64,000 nucleotides of DNA, from the NCBI RefSeq assembly GCF_027943255.1, contig NC_072893.1, positions 38,772,001-38,836,000 on the forward strand, read 5' to 3'. The DNA comes from Anastrepha obliqua. Taxonomy: Eukaryota > Arthropoda > Insecta > Diptera > Tephritidae. Shown here piece by piece: positions 36,751-48,257 of the stretch. Below the pieces are notes generated by a model. That model did no database searches. It saw only the letters and a program-made list of their open reading frames with translations, and had not been told where the DNA came from. Position numbers and translations under genes: made by a program. How positions within the stretch are numbered: position 1 is the stretch's first letter; each line of letters opens with the position of its first letter.

Positions 36751-37060
36751 GCGGCCGCCGTAGCCGAAGGGGTTAATGCGTGACTACCATTCGGAATTCA
36801 CAGAGAGAACGTTGGTTCGAATCGCGGTGAAACACCAAATTAAAAAAAACGTGTTTCTCATAGCGGTCGCCCCTCGGCAGGCAATGACAATCCTCCGAAT
36901 GTATTTCTGCCATGAAAAAGCTCCTCATAAAAAACTATCTGCCCTTCAGAGTCGGTTCGGAACTGTAGATCCCTCCATTTGTGGAACAACATCAAGACGC
37001 ACACCACAAATAGGAGGAGGAGCTTGGCCAAACACCTAAAAAGGATGTACGTGCCAATTA
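36751..37060 (+). mobile_element. tRNA-derived SINE, copy 1
   Basis: The 5' part looks like a tRNA gene: a box A-like TAGCCGAAGGGGTTAATGCG at 36761 and a box B-like GGTTCGAATC at about 36815. A conserved body follows (GGTCGCCCCTCGGCAGGCAA, TTTCTGCCATGAAAAAGCTC, CCTCCATTTGTGGAAC). The 3' tail is GCTTGGCCAAACACC..GTGCCAATTA. It is about 310 bp, with no protein-coding capacity. RNA polymerase III promoters of this kind drive SINE transcription. A DD41D element sits directly in the tail (37061). Confidence 0.9.
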
Positions 37061-37584
37061 TAAAGGGTGGTTAAGTTTCAAGGGCCGGTGTTGATTTTGA
37101 ATAAAATACAATGTTTTTAGGAAATTATTATCATTTCTCCTTAATATGATAATATTGGTATAGCTCAATTATGTATAAAACAAAATATCTGTCAAATAGC
37201 CGCCGCGGCCTCGGCGGCACACCTCCATCCGATACCGCCGGCCCATAAACTGCACCAAACACTCTTTGTGGGTGCATTGGTTATTCGGCAATCACTCTTG
37301 GATTATCATTCACTCAAATGCGTCAATTCTGCTTACTGTCGAATCCACTGAGGTGAAAATGTGGCTCATCACTGAAGATGAAGTGCGCGATATGCATTTT
37401 GATTTGAACGCCCGTTTAGATAATAAGCCTGAATAACTTCAACGCGTTGCTCGATTATGTGTCTTTCCATGTTTCAAATTGAATTAATCTGAGATTGAAA
37501 AAATCAAATGAAATGCAGCAAAAAACTTGACGTTTAGGTGTGGTTTACATTCAACATCGGTCCTTAAAATTTAACCACCCATTA
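37061..37584 (-). mobile_element. DD41D deletion derivative (MITE-like)
   Basis: The left end TAAAGGGTGGTTAAGTTTCA and the inverted right end TAATGGGTGGTTAAATTTTA match well, each with TA. At 524 bp it is a shortened relative of the full element 48258-49546 in reverse orientation. The complement of 37230-37275 matches the MHPQRVT region and 37480-37584 matches the 5' end, with a large internal deletion. It is inserted in the tail of the SINE at 36751. Confidence 0.88.
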
Positions 37585-38649
37585 TCTAAATAAAAAAATG
37601 TTTTTCAAGCACACGTATATGTACTTTTTTGTGACTTCCACAGGTGTAAAGTTGTAACAACACGGCAGAAAATTGCCACTTTGTTGGAGCTAATAAAGTA
37701 AAAATCAATCATGGCAATGACACTGTAATAGCCCTACCGGTTGTAGTAGAGGATTTTTTTTTAGTGGGGGAAATTATTTTTATGTGCGCCCCATCCACAT
37801 AAAAAATAATCCCAGGATCTCTATATTTTCGATAGAATTCTATCTCATTTCGAGATTTACCCACTGAGAACACAATCGTGTTTGTAGTGACGCCAATACG
37901 CCTTTTGGTACACAGTTAAATGTCAACTGGCCCATTGGCCCGCCGAAATCTTTGCCAAATCAGTGCTGATAGCCTCCCTATGCAAGAAATCAGTAAACAG
38001 AGGATAGTCAGAGAACTGGGGCTTAGAACGACGACCTCGCTGAGCTTGCGGTGTCTTCAATAAAACTCAAAACATAGGTAAATGCAGCTTTATTTAACCG
38101 GTAATTTTTGACAAACCTGTTTTAAACCGTATTTAAGTTAACTTTTTCTTTAACAAAAAGACAAGCACTTACATAGGTTCGTCCATATTGAGAGGGTTGC
38201 TTGCATCTTTCAATATTTTTCGCTCAATTCTGAGACTCTGTTTGCTTCTCTCACTTTCCTTCTCCATTAACACAACCGGATATGTCAACGAATAATTTTA
38301 AACATTGAAATGAGCTGTTGTCGAAATATCAAAATTTGAAGTTTGAGTTTGAAAGCACTTTTTTCCAAGAATGATAGAAAGCAGATTGCGCCCATCAGAG
38401 ATTGCGTGACGTCACGTTTTTCCGAGTTGTGCATTATTGCCAACCAATTGCCTTTCGCAATAAATTTAGTACTTTTTTATACCGCAAATGCGAAGATTTT
38501 GAAGTTTCGTATTTGTTTCTTTTTTTTAATTTAAAGCTACCGAAACTTTAATGTAAAAAAAACTGTATTATTATACAAAAGAAGGTTCAAAAACGTCACT
38601 CTGAGAATATTTTAGTCCTAACGAAAATTAGTTGGTTCTTATAAAATGT
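37585..38649. other. No feature recognised
   Basis: AT-rich sequence with no recognisable coding pattern. The first bases may be the end of the tail of the SINE that was split by the element at 37061. Confidence 0.4.
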
Positions 38650-39366
38650 GATATTTTGAAAGTGTGAATTTAATTTTTTGCTCCTTTTAAGGTTATGCAA
38701 GTATATTAAATGTCCCTCTCTCAACTCTTCTTAAGATTGAACACCTTTTTACATGTTTTAAAAGGCGTTTGAATTTACTGAATGCGGATTAAAACCATAG
38801 AGGTGTAATCGTTTCTTCCGGTCCTCAAACCTTAGCGGGGCGTAGGACATCAAGAGGTGTATTCATTGTAGAAATAAGCCACAAAATACCAGAAAATACT
38901 AAAGAAACCATACTGACATTTTTACAAAAAGAGCACCTTATTTTGTTACATAACGTCACATATAGCAAATAAGTCGTTCCCTTAATAAAACAGTTCCTTT
39001 TAACAAAAAAACTCATAAATTAAATTGTACATAAGCATAACACATTTATTAAAAAAACACACATTCTAAAGACAATTTGTCACGCATACAAAGTTCTTTA
39101 AGTGATTCAATAAAAATTTGGTGTTTTATTTTCTTTAAATGGGCATTTTAGTGCGTTTTTATATCCAAATCCAGGCAACACTGCAGTGGAGGGAGGGATT
39201 TGACTGCCGAAAGCAGAATAACACCAACAACACTTGCAATCGCTGGCAATGCCACCAGATGATAAAAAAAAGTAAAACTAAATAAAACTGAGTGAATTAT
39301 TTAACTAATTATTAAAAAATGTACATTTTACAAAATTATAAATATTACATTTTAATTAGAACAGAC
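38650..39366 (+). repeat. Unclassified dispersed repeat, copy A
   Basis: About 700 bp that recur in inverted orientation at 52811-53487, matching along the whole length with moderate divergence. Shared landmarks are TTTTTTGCTCCTTTTAAG, AATGTCCCTCTCTCAACTC, GACATTTTTACAAAAAGAG, TTTTCTTTAAATGGGCATTT and AGGCAACACTGCAGT. No terminal inverted repeat, poly(A) tail or known domain is visible. A short frame in copy B suggests possible old coding, but here it is broken. Confidence 0.85.
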
Positions 39367-40760
39367 TAGAAAAATGTCACGAAGAAAGAACTAAAACTCC
39401 GAGACTAAATAACAAAAAAAAAAATGCAAAATCAAGTTACGGAAATGGTAATTTGGCCATACTGGAGCTAAAATCACGTAACTCGTTGTCAAATTCTCTG
39501 AGAGCAAAGTAACGGGACCACGATAGGCGCCATATCATTACTCTTCCCATCATGGCTTGACAGTACATTTACTAGAGCTGCCGACCTTAGTTAGCCATAA
39601 ATAAATGGAAGTGGATTCACTAGCCTTTGCCCCCTCAATTTAACTCCCCTCAAGCTTGTTTTAATTTTTTTCATTGAACTCTGACCACGAAAAAATGAAC
39701 GACAACCAAACGCTCCAGCCACTTTTGTAGACTTCTGCACAGGAAATCGTGTTTTATTTTGCGTTGCTTACCCTGATTTGAATTTCCACGTCAACTTAAG
39801 TCCTTACCGTTCTATTTTTATCTTTTAAATATATTTAAGAAAATTAATTTTCAAAAAATGCAAGAGTTTCTTACAATCGGCCATCTCTCAAGGTGACTGA
39901 AACTTTAAACCTAGTTAACTGCTATGTAGGTTTCGTTGATTCTCGTTCCATCAGCGAAAAAAAAGGAATATAAAATAATCCATCTTAAGCCATTCTATAA
40001 ATGAATGAATGCACGAATGAATGAATGGCCATGTGAATAAATAGGCCCAAAGCCAACAACAAATGACAGCACAAGACGAATGAGTACCACGCGCTCAACT
40101 CGCATTCATGGCCAAAAATAAACAAAGAGAACGGACTTGCACATACTAGGACACTCACACACATGCAAGCGCTATTTTGTGAATGCATTTCGGCTTGCCA
40201 ATAGCGATGGGACAAAGTGCAAATAAATAGTTGAAGGTGACTCGGGTGAATGGTTGCGATGCTCAGCTTTTAAAAGTTTTTATAGGTGCACACAATTTTT
40301 CTTGATTTCCAAAGCTTGGCAACGGCAGCAAGCAACAACAACAACAACGAAAAACGACAACGGCACCGCCATCACCATTGTCACAATCAATGAGGTCGCC
40401 TACGCGTTGATGTTGTTTGACCCGCTGCCATGCACTAGGCAGTCAATCAGCTTAGCCAAACGAAATAAAGAGAGAGAGAAAGAGAGAGAGAAAGGGAGAG
40501 CCAAAGGGAGGAAAAAAATGGAAAACAAGTACTCGTATGTGTGTGGAAGTATGAGTGTGGGCACCGGAACAGCCAAAGTTGTGCCACTGCTGGCAACGAA
40601 GTTTGGCCTCGTTGATTTAAGTGCTGGAATTATTTATTTGCCTGCCGCTGCGTGACGCCTCTCTCCGCTTGCCTACAAACACAAACACACACACATACAT
40701 CCTTGGGTACATGCATACAGTTTGTTCATGCAAATGCATACATATTCACGCAAGCATACA

Positions 40761-40794
<34 letters not shown>

Positions 40795-41871
40795 CATACA
40801 AACATGTGTGACAGTCGGTGTTTGGGCGCCATGCACTATACTAAGACTTTTGGCTTGTGGTCAGCAAGTTGGCGTTGAACTTTTGTGTTTTTGTGGTATC
40901 TCGAAAGGAAATTCCTTTTGTTGCTGCCCTGACGATTATGCACATTTACTTGACAGCCACACTTGCATACGTTCATATACCTATCGCATACTCAACAGCA
41001 TTTGTACGTGTGTTTGTGTTTGCTTTGTCGCTTAAACTATGCGGTCGGTAGTCGGTTAGCTAAGCAGGAAATCTGCTTTTAATGTTCCAGCTTAAGTGAA
41101 GTTCACATTGCTTGCTTGGGGTGGCGTTGATTTATGGCGAGCACTTTGACACGCCACCAATGTTCGGCTACAACAACGTCAACAAGTGCAACAACAACAG
41201 CAATAACAACAATTTATGTGCCATTTGCTTTTTGATATACACATCTGCTTTTGTGTGTGTGTGTGTATATATACGTATATTGCTCTTTTATGTATGCTAA
41301 TGTGCTTATATGGGGGTGGATGTGGGTGGTTTTGTGTGACGGCTAGACGTGTATTCGTAACAGATTCACAGGCTTTGATCGCATCTCATGAGCATGAAAA
41401 TTTACTTAAGTGCATTTTGAAATCGCTTTCAATGCAATCTGCTTGCATGAGCTTAGCGTTTAAGTTGAGTAATGGCTTTCTGAGAGCGCATCATTTAGCA
41501 GTGGAAATATTGAAACTTCTGGCTAAGTCTAACGTTGGTAGGTGGTCAAAAGAAATAACGGTAGCGGTTAGTAGCCTTGTGTTTGCGAAATTTATTTGAA
41601 AAAGTTTTTTAAGGCAAAATGTAAAATTAAATGAGTCCGAGACCTAAAGTTATTGTGCTTACAAGTCTGCTGGTATGCAAATAAATCCACACACAAAAAA
41701 AGTGTAATCAAAATTGTCATATTTGAACTTATACATACATGTACCGTAATATAAAGATTACTTAAAAAAAAATTATCTACTTTTTCAAGCTCAACTCACA
41801 ATATAAAAAATATAAAGTTACTTTTTTCCGTACAACCCTGTGTTTTCTGTGCTATCGATAAAATTTATTAT
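39367..41871. other. Gene-free DNA with microsatellites
   Basis: Includes a CATA tract at about 40754-40800, an AGAG-rich tract at 40468-40500, AACAAC repeats at 40331-40350 and 41170-41215, and a GT tract at 41251-41270. A 133-codon frame at 40254-40655 crosses the AACAAC and AGAG tracts and shows no domain. No gene was recognised. Confidence 0.45.
40754..40800. repeat. CATA microsatellite
   Basis: About ten CATA tetramers in tandem, with a TATA variant at the end. Confidence 0.9.
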
Positions 41872-42150
41872 TATTGGGTTGGGAATAAGTTAATAGCGTT
41901 TTTATATTTTCTTCTATTTTACAACGATTTGTTTGCTGTTGGGCAAAGGCTAAGTATTCATTCGATAGAACTCTTTCTGCTCCACGAAACTATGTTATTT
42001 GTATTTTTGAGTTATTTAATTGACTTTGGGGCTCAGAAAAGGATTGGGGCTTAGAAAATGCCGAGATCAAAACGATGCCAAAGTAGTCTGGGATATTTGC
42101 GACGCGTGTGAAGAAGGTGCCATTGACGAGTCTACAGCACGGAAATGGTT

Positions 42151-43025
42151 AATACATACATATGTAGGCATATAAAGGGTTTTCGAATAAGAGGTATTAT
42201 TTAGATATTCAAAGAAAAATGCTTTTTTTTAATAAAAATGAACGGATGTTTATTTCATTATAAGAAGAAACGCATGCCGTTAATAGTGGAAAATAACATC
42301 AGGCAAATGACCACAACGACCACGTTTACAGCACAATATCCTTTTCATGAAATTTTCCATAACCGAATTGCAAAGTGGCTGCCCTATGTCCTCGATAGCC
42401 TCACGAACTCCATCTTTGAGGTCTTGAATCGACCCTGGGCTGTTGACGTAGACCTTCTTTTTCACGTGGCCCCAAAGAAAAGGGTCGCAAGGTGTTAAAC
42501 CACAAGATCTCGGTGGCCAATTGTGATCACCTCTACGAGAGATAACACGGTCCGGAAACATTTCCCGTAAAATATCAATGGTTTCGTTGCTTGTGACGCA
42601 CGTAGCGCCGTCTTATTGAAAATAAACAAAACCATCCAATTCCGGCTATATAAAATATTTAATCATCTCTCCTATCCTATTCAAAATAACACCGGTTATT
42701 GAAAAGTCCTTCATAATTGGCGCATACACCCTTTTTGGGTGTTTCGTCGAGCTCCTTCTCTTCCTTTTGGTGTGTGTCTTGATGTTGCTCCCCAAATGGA
42801 GGGACCTACAGTTTCAAGCCAACTCCGAACCGCAGATATTTTTTTTGACGAGCTTTGTCATGGCAGAAATACACTCGGGAGTTTGCCATTGCCTGCCGAA
42901 GGCGGCCGCTATCATAAAAAATTGTTCCTTCAGTTTTGGTCTTTCACCGAGATTTGAACGTAAGTTCTCTCTGAATTCCGAATGACAGTCACGCACCAAC
43001 CCATTCGACTACGGTGGCCGGTATC
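42151..43025 (-). mobile_element. tRNA-derived SINE, copy 3, inserted in mariner
   Basis: Flanked by the 9-bp direct repeat GAAATGGTT at 42142-42150 and 43026-43034. The body (42716-43025, minus strand) begins GATACCGGCCACCGTAGTCG, with box A-like sequence, and ends GTATGCGCCAAT. Body landmarks such as GTTTGCCATTGCCTGCCGAA (plus strand) match copies 1 and 2. The tail is split by the DD41D element 42171-42715, and its remainder is 42151-42170. The target duplication shows movement by target-primed reverse transcription. Confidence 0.9.
42171..42715 (-). mobile_element. DD41D fragment with both ends, inside the SINE tail
   Basis: The left end TATAAAGGGTTTTCGAATAA and the inverted right end TATGAAGGACTTTTCAATAA match with small gaps. 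The minus strand from 42561 encodes MFPDRVISRRGDHNWPPRSC, GLTPCDPFLWGHVKKKVYVN and RCGHLPDVIFHY, the C-terminal third of a DD41D-type transposase. The Asp before 'LTP' is Gly. At 545 bp it is an internal deletion product and non-autonomous. Confidence 0.88.
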
Positions 43026-43870
43026 GAAATGGTTTGCAAAGTTAAAAAATGGTGACTTTGAGGTCGATGACACGTCCCGCATCGGAAGGCACTCTGAATT
43101 CGATGAAGAACGTCTCAAATAAATTTTGAAGAAGAACGGTCGTCAAGTGGCAAAAAAATTAATTGTGATCATAAAACGGTTCTAAATCAACTCCATTCAA
43201 TGAGATTTACCGAAAAATTAGGTCCCTGGGTGCCTCACGAACTCAATGAAACAAATAAAGGAAGTCGGCTTCAAATTATTTTTCAGCAGCTCACCCGCAT
43301 CTCGCACGCGGCACAAACAGCGCTTTTTGCACTGAATCGTCACGGAAAATGAGAAATGGTAGCTATACATTAACATTAAGCAAAGAAAGGAATGGGTGGC
43401 TTCAGGAGATACGCTAAATCCGAGAGTAAAGCCGAATCTTCGTCCAAAGAAGATCATGGTGTGTGTTTGTTGGGGCTCGGAGGTCATGGTGTACTGGAAA
43501 ATGCTTGAAAAGAATGCCACGGTTAACAAGGAGCACTACTATACATTGCCCAGCTATACCGCGTGAATGAGGCTGTTCGACTGAAAAGACCTGACCGACA
43601 TGGCCAAAACATACTCCTTCACGACAACGTCAGGCCACATGTTGCACAGGTTGTCAAAGAGCTCGAAAGGGAGGCCTTTCAGCATCCGCCGTATTTTCCG
43701 GACCTTTCACCGACCGATTACCATCTTTGCCGCCCCATGTCCAACCATATGAAGGGCGTTACCTTCGATAACAAAGAGGTTCTTAAAAACTGGCTCAACG
43801 ACTTCTTTGACACCAGATCAGGCGATTTTTTGCGGATTATTTAACTAAGTATTAAATTAACTTTTTGATG

Positions 43871-44324
43871 TAAGTATTGTTTAATATATATCCTAACCTG
43901 GTATTTTTATTTTTTTTTATGAAAGTAGCAAAAAGCATTGAAACCCGAAAAGTGTGAGACTTGTTCTTCAACTCATCCACTAAGAACCCACACCAGCTCC
44001 GTTTCGCTCTCGCGGGACAACAGTTAAGTATTACTTCCTGGAAGGGGGAGCGGCCTATTATCTCTTTATGAAGAACTGCGTTACTGTTTAGCGGGATGCT
44101 GTTTGGTAATTACTATTTTTGCCATATTACAGGCAGAGGACCAATGTTATTATGTTATCCTGAGTGAAGCATAGTATCCTAACCTAGTGGATACATTACC
44201 CGTTATTGGTTTCGCAACCCTAATACTCAATTCTTCCTTTCGGAACTCAAAACGAGGGCAGACAAAGGAAATATGGCTTACATCTTCTACTAAGAGCAGT
44301 ACGGGTAGTCATCGTGTTTAAATA
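43871..44324. other. No feature recognised
   Basis: Sequence between two mariner elements. No motif was recognised. Confidence 0.4.
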
Positions 44325-45530
44325 TACGAGGGGGGTCCAATGAGTACCCAAGTTATAAATGAAGATACCATTTAAAAAAAAAAATTTATTTTTCAACATA
44401 GTCCCCTTTTAAAAAGATGCACTTCTACCAACGCTCCGGCCATTTTTTTAAACTCCTACAAAAAATGGGGTTTTAGAACTCTCCAAAATACGCCTTTATC
44501 TCAGCGATCACTCCCTCGTTTAATTTTTTGATTTTTTCCCCGCAAGCAATTTCTTCAAAAAAAAGTCGCAGGGAGCCAGATCGAATGAATACGGGGGTGC
44601 GGCAGGGGTTCATAACGCAACTCATGCAGTTTGGCGGCAACAACTCCGGATGAATGTGATGGTGCGTTATCGTGGTGAAAGAGCACCTTCTCATTCGCCA
44701 AATACGGCCGTATCTCCTTCAGTTTTATGTGACAGCGGTCCAATAACTCACTGTAGTATTCGAGTATAGTCCAATGATCTTTTTCCTTTTCCTAAAAAAT
44801 CCATGAGGATGACGCCGTTCACATTCCAAAAAATTGTCGCCATTACCTTTCCGGCCGATGAGACTGTCTTCGCCTTCTATCGAACAGATTCACCGGGATT
44901 GATTGTCGTTTAGTTTTTGGTGTGTAATGATGAATTCAGGTTTCAACAACGGTGATAACTTGATGCAAAAATTCCATCGGGTCTCGCTTAAATTGCTTCA
45001 AACACCCCTTCGAAGTTAACAGCCGCATCCGCTTTTGTTGTTTGTGAGCAATCGCGGTACCAATTTTTTCATCGCCAACTTATCATGTAAAATAATAATT
45101 GCCATTCCGGTCGACACACCTATGGTCTCTGCTGAAATTGAAAATGGTCTCTGTTACTTCGCGCACTTACGTTCGTAGCTGAGTGAGAATCATGTCGTGG
45201 ACTTTTTGAATGATTTCCTCAGTAACCACGTCTGCTGGGTGTCCAGGTCGCTCCTTATCAGAAACGGATGTTCGCCCACGTTGAAGTTCATTGAACCATT
45301 ATCTATGTAACTGTGGTCATAGATGGCGAAGCGTTCCCATAGACAGCATCCAGCTTTGCTTTTATCGCCTCGAATTGTTTCCCATCCAAAAACAAAAAGC
45401 GAATTATGGAACGACACTGCGCCTTTTCCATCTTAGCGAAAATTTCGGAATACGTCTTACTGGAATAGCTGCCAAATCAAAACTAACCCATGAATCAGTC
45501 TGAAATTTGTTTTGCCATTGTTTGATAGAT
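44325..45530 (-). mobile_element. Mariner (DD34D), near full length, dead
   Basis: On the minus strand the transposase starts MEKAQCRSIIRFLFLDGKQF at 45431. It continues KLDAVYGNASPSMTTV, then in other frames FNELQRGRTSVSDKERPGHP and VVTEEIIQKVHDMILT. Later parts are LLDRCHIKLKEIRPYLANEK, VLFHHDNAPSHSSGVVAAKL (second Asp) and LPHPRIHSIW, where the SPDLAPCD motif is frameshifted. The C terminus continues to about 44473. The plus-strand left end at 44325 is TACGAGGGGGGTCCAATGAG; I could not match a convincing inverse at the other end, so the right boundary is approximate. Confidence 0.85.
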
Positions 45531-47780
45531 GGCCGGGTACGATGTTAACACCAACTTCCCTCAGAAACAGCCTCTGTGATCAAACACGGTTACTGATTGA
45601 ACCGCTCTTGTATGCAATAAGCATCCATGTGTACTAAGTACTTGGGTCAGGTAGAAGTGTAACAGTCCATGCTTTCGATTTATCCATTTGAAGATATTCG
45701 GAATCAATTGATGTGTCCATCGTGCGTTCATAGATTTCTTCCATTCCACCTGCCGCGTAAGGCTGCTTCGCTCCCGTTCAGTCTTTCGGTTGGTCAGTTG
45801 TGCTGGATTCGCTCGGTGTTTTTTCAGCGAATTCGAAAGCAGTCAGCTTAACTGGTAACATATCCGCGAGGACTTATACGGCATCCTCCGTTACTGTGAG
45901 ACTGTACCCTCCGATATGTAGGGATATGTGCATTTGTGTGTGTGTGCAGGTGGTGTCACTTTCCACACAAGATGGCTATTATCTTTAGTGGCATGCGAAT
46001 GTTGTGCTGAATGCATACGGCAACATAAGTGGGCTGGCAGAGGATACCGTTGAAAATGGCACAGTCATGTGTGGCCATAGCCGCCGCTGGCGATTGGTAA
46101 AGCATTAGTAAAGTATTAAGTTTACGCGCCATGGCAAATGGCAGGACAAATAAGTGTTGGTCAAAGCTGCTGTTGGTGGATTTGTTTTTGTTACGATGTA
46201 AGCGGCAACACGAAAACGGATGCGCGTAGTCATGCAAATTTTCATTAATTATGCGGTTGGAGCTAAATTTGCGGTAACGTAATTTGTTTTTGTTTTTCCG
46301 CATACTTCCGTGGATCGAGTTGCGATGCGGCTGGTGCTGTTGCAATATGCAAATGCCATTAGGATATTCTTTAGCTTGTCGCTTATCGTGTGCCTACCAC
46401 ACATAGTGTTTGTAGGTGCACACCAATAATAATGTGCATTTACAGTGCACACATACATGCATACATATGCACAGTTGCAGCCGTGTGGGTACTTTCATGC
46501 TTTTATTTAAGTTTTTTTTTGTTTAAATAATCATTCGCCTGCTGCATTGCTCAAGTGATAAATGAGTCTGAAATGCTTGAGAAATGGTCCAAAATGGTCA
46601 CACACACACACATACATTAATTACATTCACCCATGCACACGCATACACCCACACAATCATGAGCACCTGCTAGACAATTTCAGCATTCAGCAGGCAGCCT
46701 GTGTGCTCACGTAAATTATGTGGCTAACCAAAAATTTATAACATTTTGTTGCAGAGTCACAAGAATTACATCAAATTGCTCTGTGCAATGCGGTCACAAT
46801 TAAGCAATTCCTGATGTTCCAGCGAAGAAATTCTCGTGCAACAAAGGCCGTCAAGTGCATATTTTTGCACTTAAGTGTCCTTGTGCCGCAATCTTGCCAC
46901 TGCCACTTGCCGCCGCATTACGTACGTTTGAATTGCGTTAATTTAGTTAATTGCCACTTTCGTTGCATGCCACATACAATGGCGTTGGTTGGTTTGTCCG
47001 TTTGCTCCGTTATGCTATGAGCAAAAGATGAAAGAATGTTGAAAAGTTATGTGCGAAGGCAAAATGATGGAATATAAGTTGAAGCTGCGTGTAATATCTC
47101 TGTGGCCGCTCTTGTTACCTTCAACTTGATTTTCAAACAGCTGAGCCAGAGGAAGTATAGGGAAATCCATATGCAGGTGAACGAAGCGGAAAGACAGTGC
47201 AGCACGCCAACTTAATCGTCAATCAGAGAGGAAAAATAAAAAGATGCTACAGCCGCCGAAATTATTATAATGACACCACATACTGATCAGCCTTTACTGT
47301 TCACCTGTTTAATATTTTTTTTTGCAAAGATTTAAAAACTCATAATTCTGAACCAAGGATAAAATGAAAATGAGTAAAAGGGAGAATGAGAATGAGAAAA
47401 AGATTTTTTATTTTTGTTTCCAGTATTTAATTTTACGATCCATTGTTGAAAAATATTTTTTTTGCCTAACAATGTTCGTTCAAAGAGTTGTCAGTCACCA
47501 AAAAATGGTCTTCCAAAAAAAGGTATGTCGCTGGCAACACGGATTCCGGGACTCACAGGTGTCTGAAATCGAAAAGACAAAAAGGTTCTTGTTCAGTATG
47601 AATATCGATATCGTGCGAATTACGAGCAGGTAAAAACCTAAGTACATACACATGTATGAGGTTATGTGAACATTCATATAGAAAATTCAAGTAACAAAAA
47701 TAGGATGACTGCCAATTTGTATACTTTTCAATGCTGGCCTTCAAGTGAATGTGGGATTGCTCCTTTTATTATTGCTACTG
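45531..47780. other. Gene-free DNA
   Basis: Mixed sequence with short CA/TG tracts (about 45935-45950, 46599-46615). The reading frames seen are short and without domains. Confidence 0.45.
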
Positions 47781-47790
47781 ATTTGTTAAC

Positions 47791-48110
47791 GGCCGCCGTA
47801 GCCGAATGGGTTGGTGCGTGATCACCATTCGGAATTCACAGAAAGGTCGTTGGTTCGACTCTCGGTGAAAGCAAAATTAATAAAAACATTTTTCTAATAG
47901 CGGTCGCCCCTCCGCAGGCAATGGCAAACCTACGAGTGTATTTCTGCCATGAAAAAGCTCCTCATAAAAATATCTGCCGTTCGGAGTCGGCTTGAAACTG
48001 TAGGTCCCTCCATTTGTGGAACAACATCAAGACGCACACCACAAATAGGAGGAGGAGCTCGGCCAAACACCTAACAGAAGTGTACGCGCCAATTATTTAT
48101 TTATTTTATT
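47791..48110 (+). mobile_element. tRNA-derived SINE, copy 2, with perfect target duplications
   Basis: Flanked by the exact 10-bp direct repeat ATTTGTTAAC at 47781-47790 and 48111-48120. It starts GGCCGCCGTAGCCGAATGGG (box A-like), has the box B-like GGTTCGACTC at about 47851, and the same body as copy 1. It ends CTCGGCCAAACACC..GCGCCAATTA followed by an ATTT-rich tail. This is the cleanest of the three copies and defines the element ends. Confidence 0.95.
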
Positions 48111-48257
48111 ATTTGTTAACACTTTTTTTGCCAAAAGATACGCCAACAATTTTGTCTTCTTCATTCCAACAACTTCACTTATTTACTTTGATCACTTCCA
48201 AGTTCGTGTGCTTATGCATAGGATGAAAGTGAATGGGAGTACGAGATTTCGCCTGTA

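Larger units (their letters stand above)
41872..43870 (+). mobile_element. Mariner (DD34D) split by a SINE insertion
   Basis: The left end TATTGGGTTGGGAATAAG starts at 41872. Coding sequence runs to GAIDESTARKW at 42149, stops at the insertion, and continues in frame at 43033 as FAKLKNGDFEVDD. Further parts: GPWVPHELNE (WVPHEL motif); IVTENEKW, where GD has become EN so the first Asp is lost; KPNLRPKKIMVCVCWGSE; HDNVRPHVAQVV (second Asp); and HPPYFPDLSPTDYHL (third Asp). The spacing between the last two Asp is 30 instead of 34, so four residues are deleted. No right terminal repeat was found. Stops are frequent; the element is dead. Confidence 0.88.

Noticed and set aside
36751..36830. Possible tRNA gene (box A and box B present)
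   Set aside because: The sequence does not close into a proper cloverleaf by eye and is the head of a repeated SINE, so it is a SINE promoter and not a tRNA gene.
40254..40655. 133-codon frame with Thr-Thr and Lys-Glu repeats
   Set aside because: Built on AACAAC and AGAG tracts; no homology recognised.
44325..45530. GGCCGGGTACGATG near 45530 as the inverse of the left end
   Set aside because: Only about half of the positions match, so I left the right boundary approximate.
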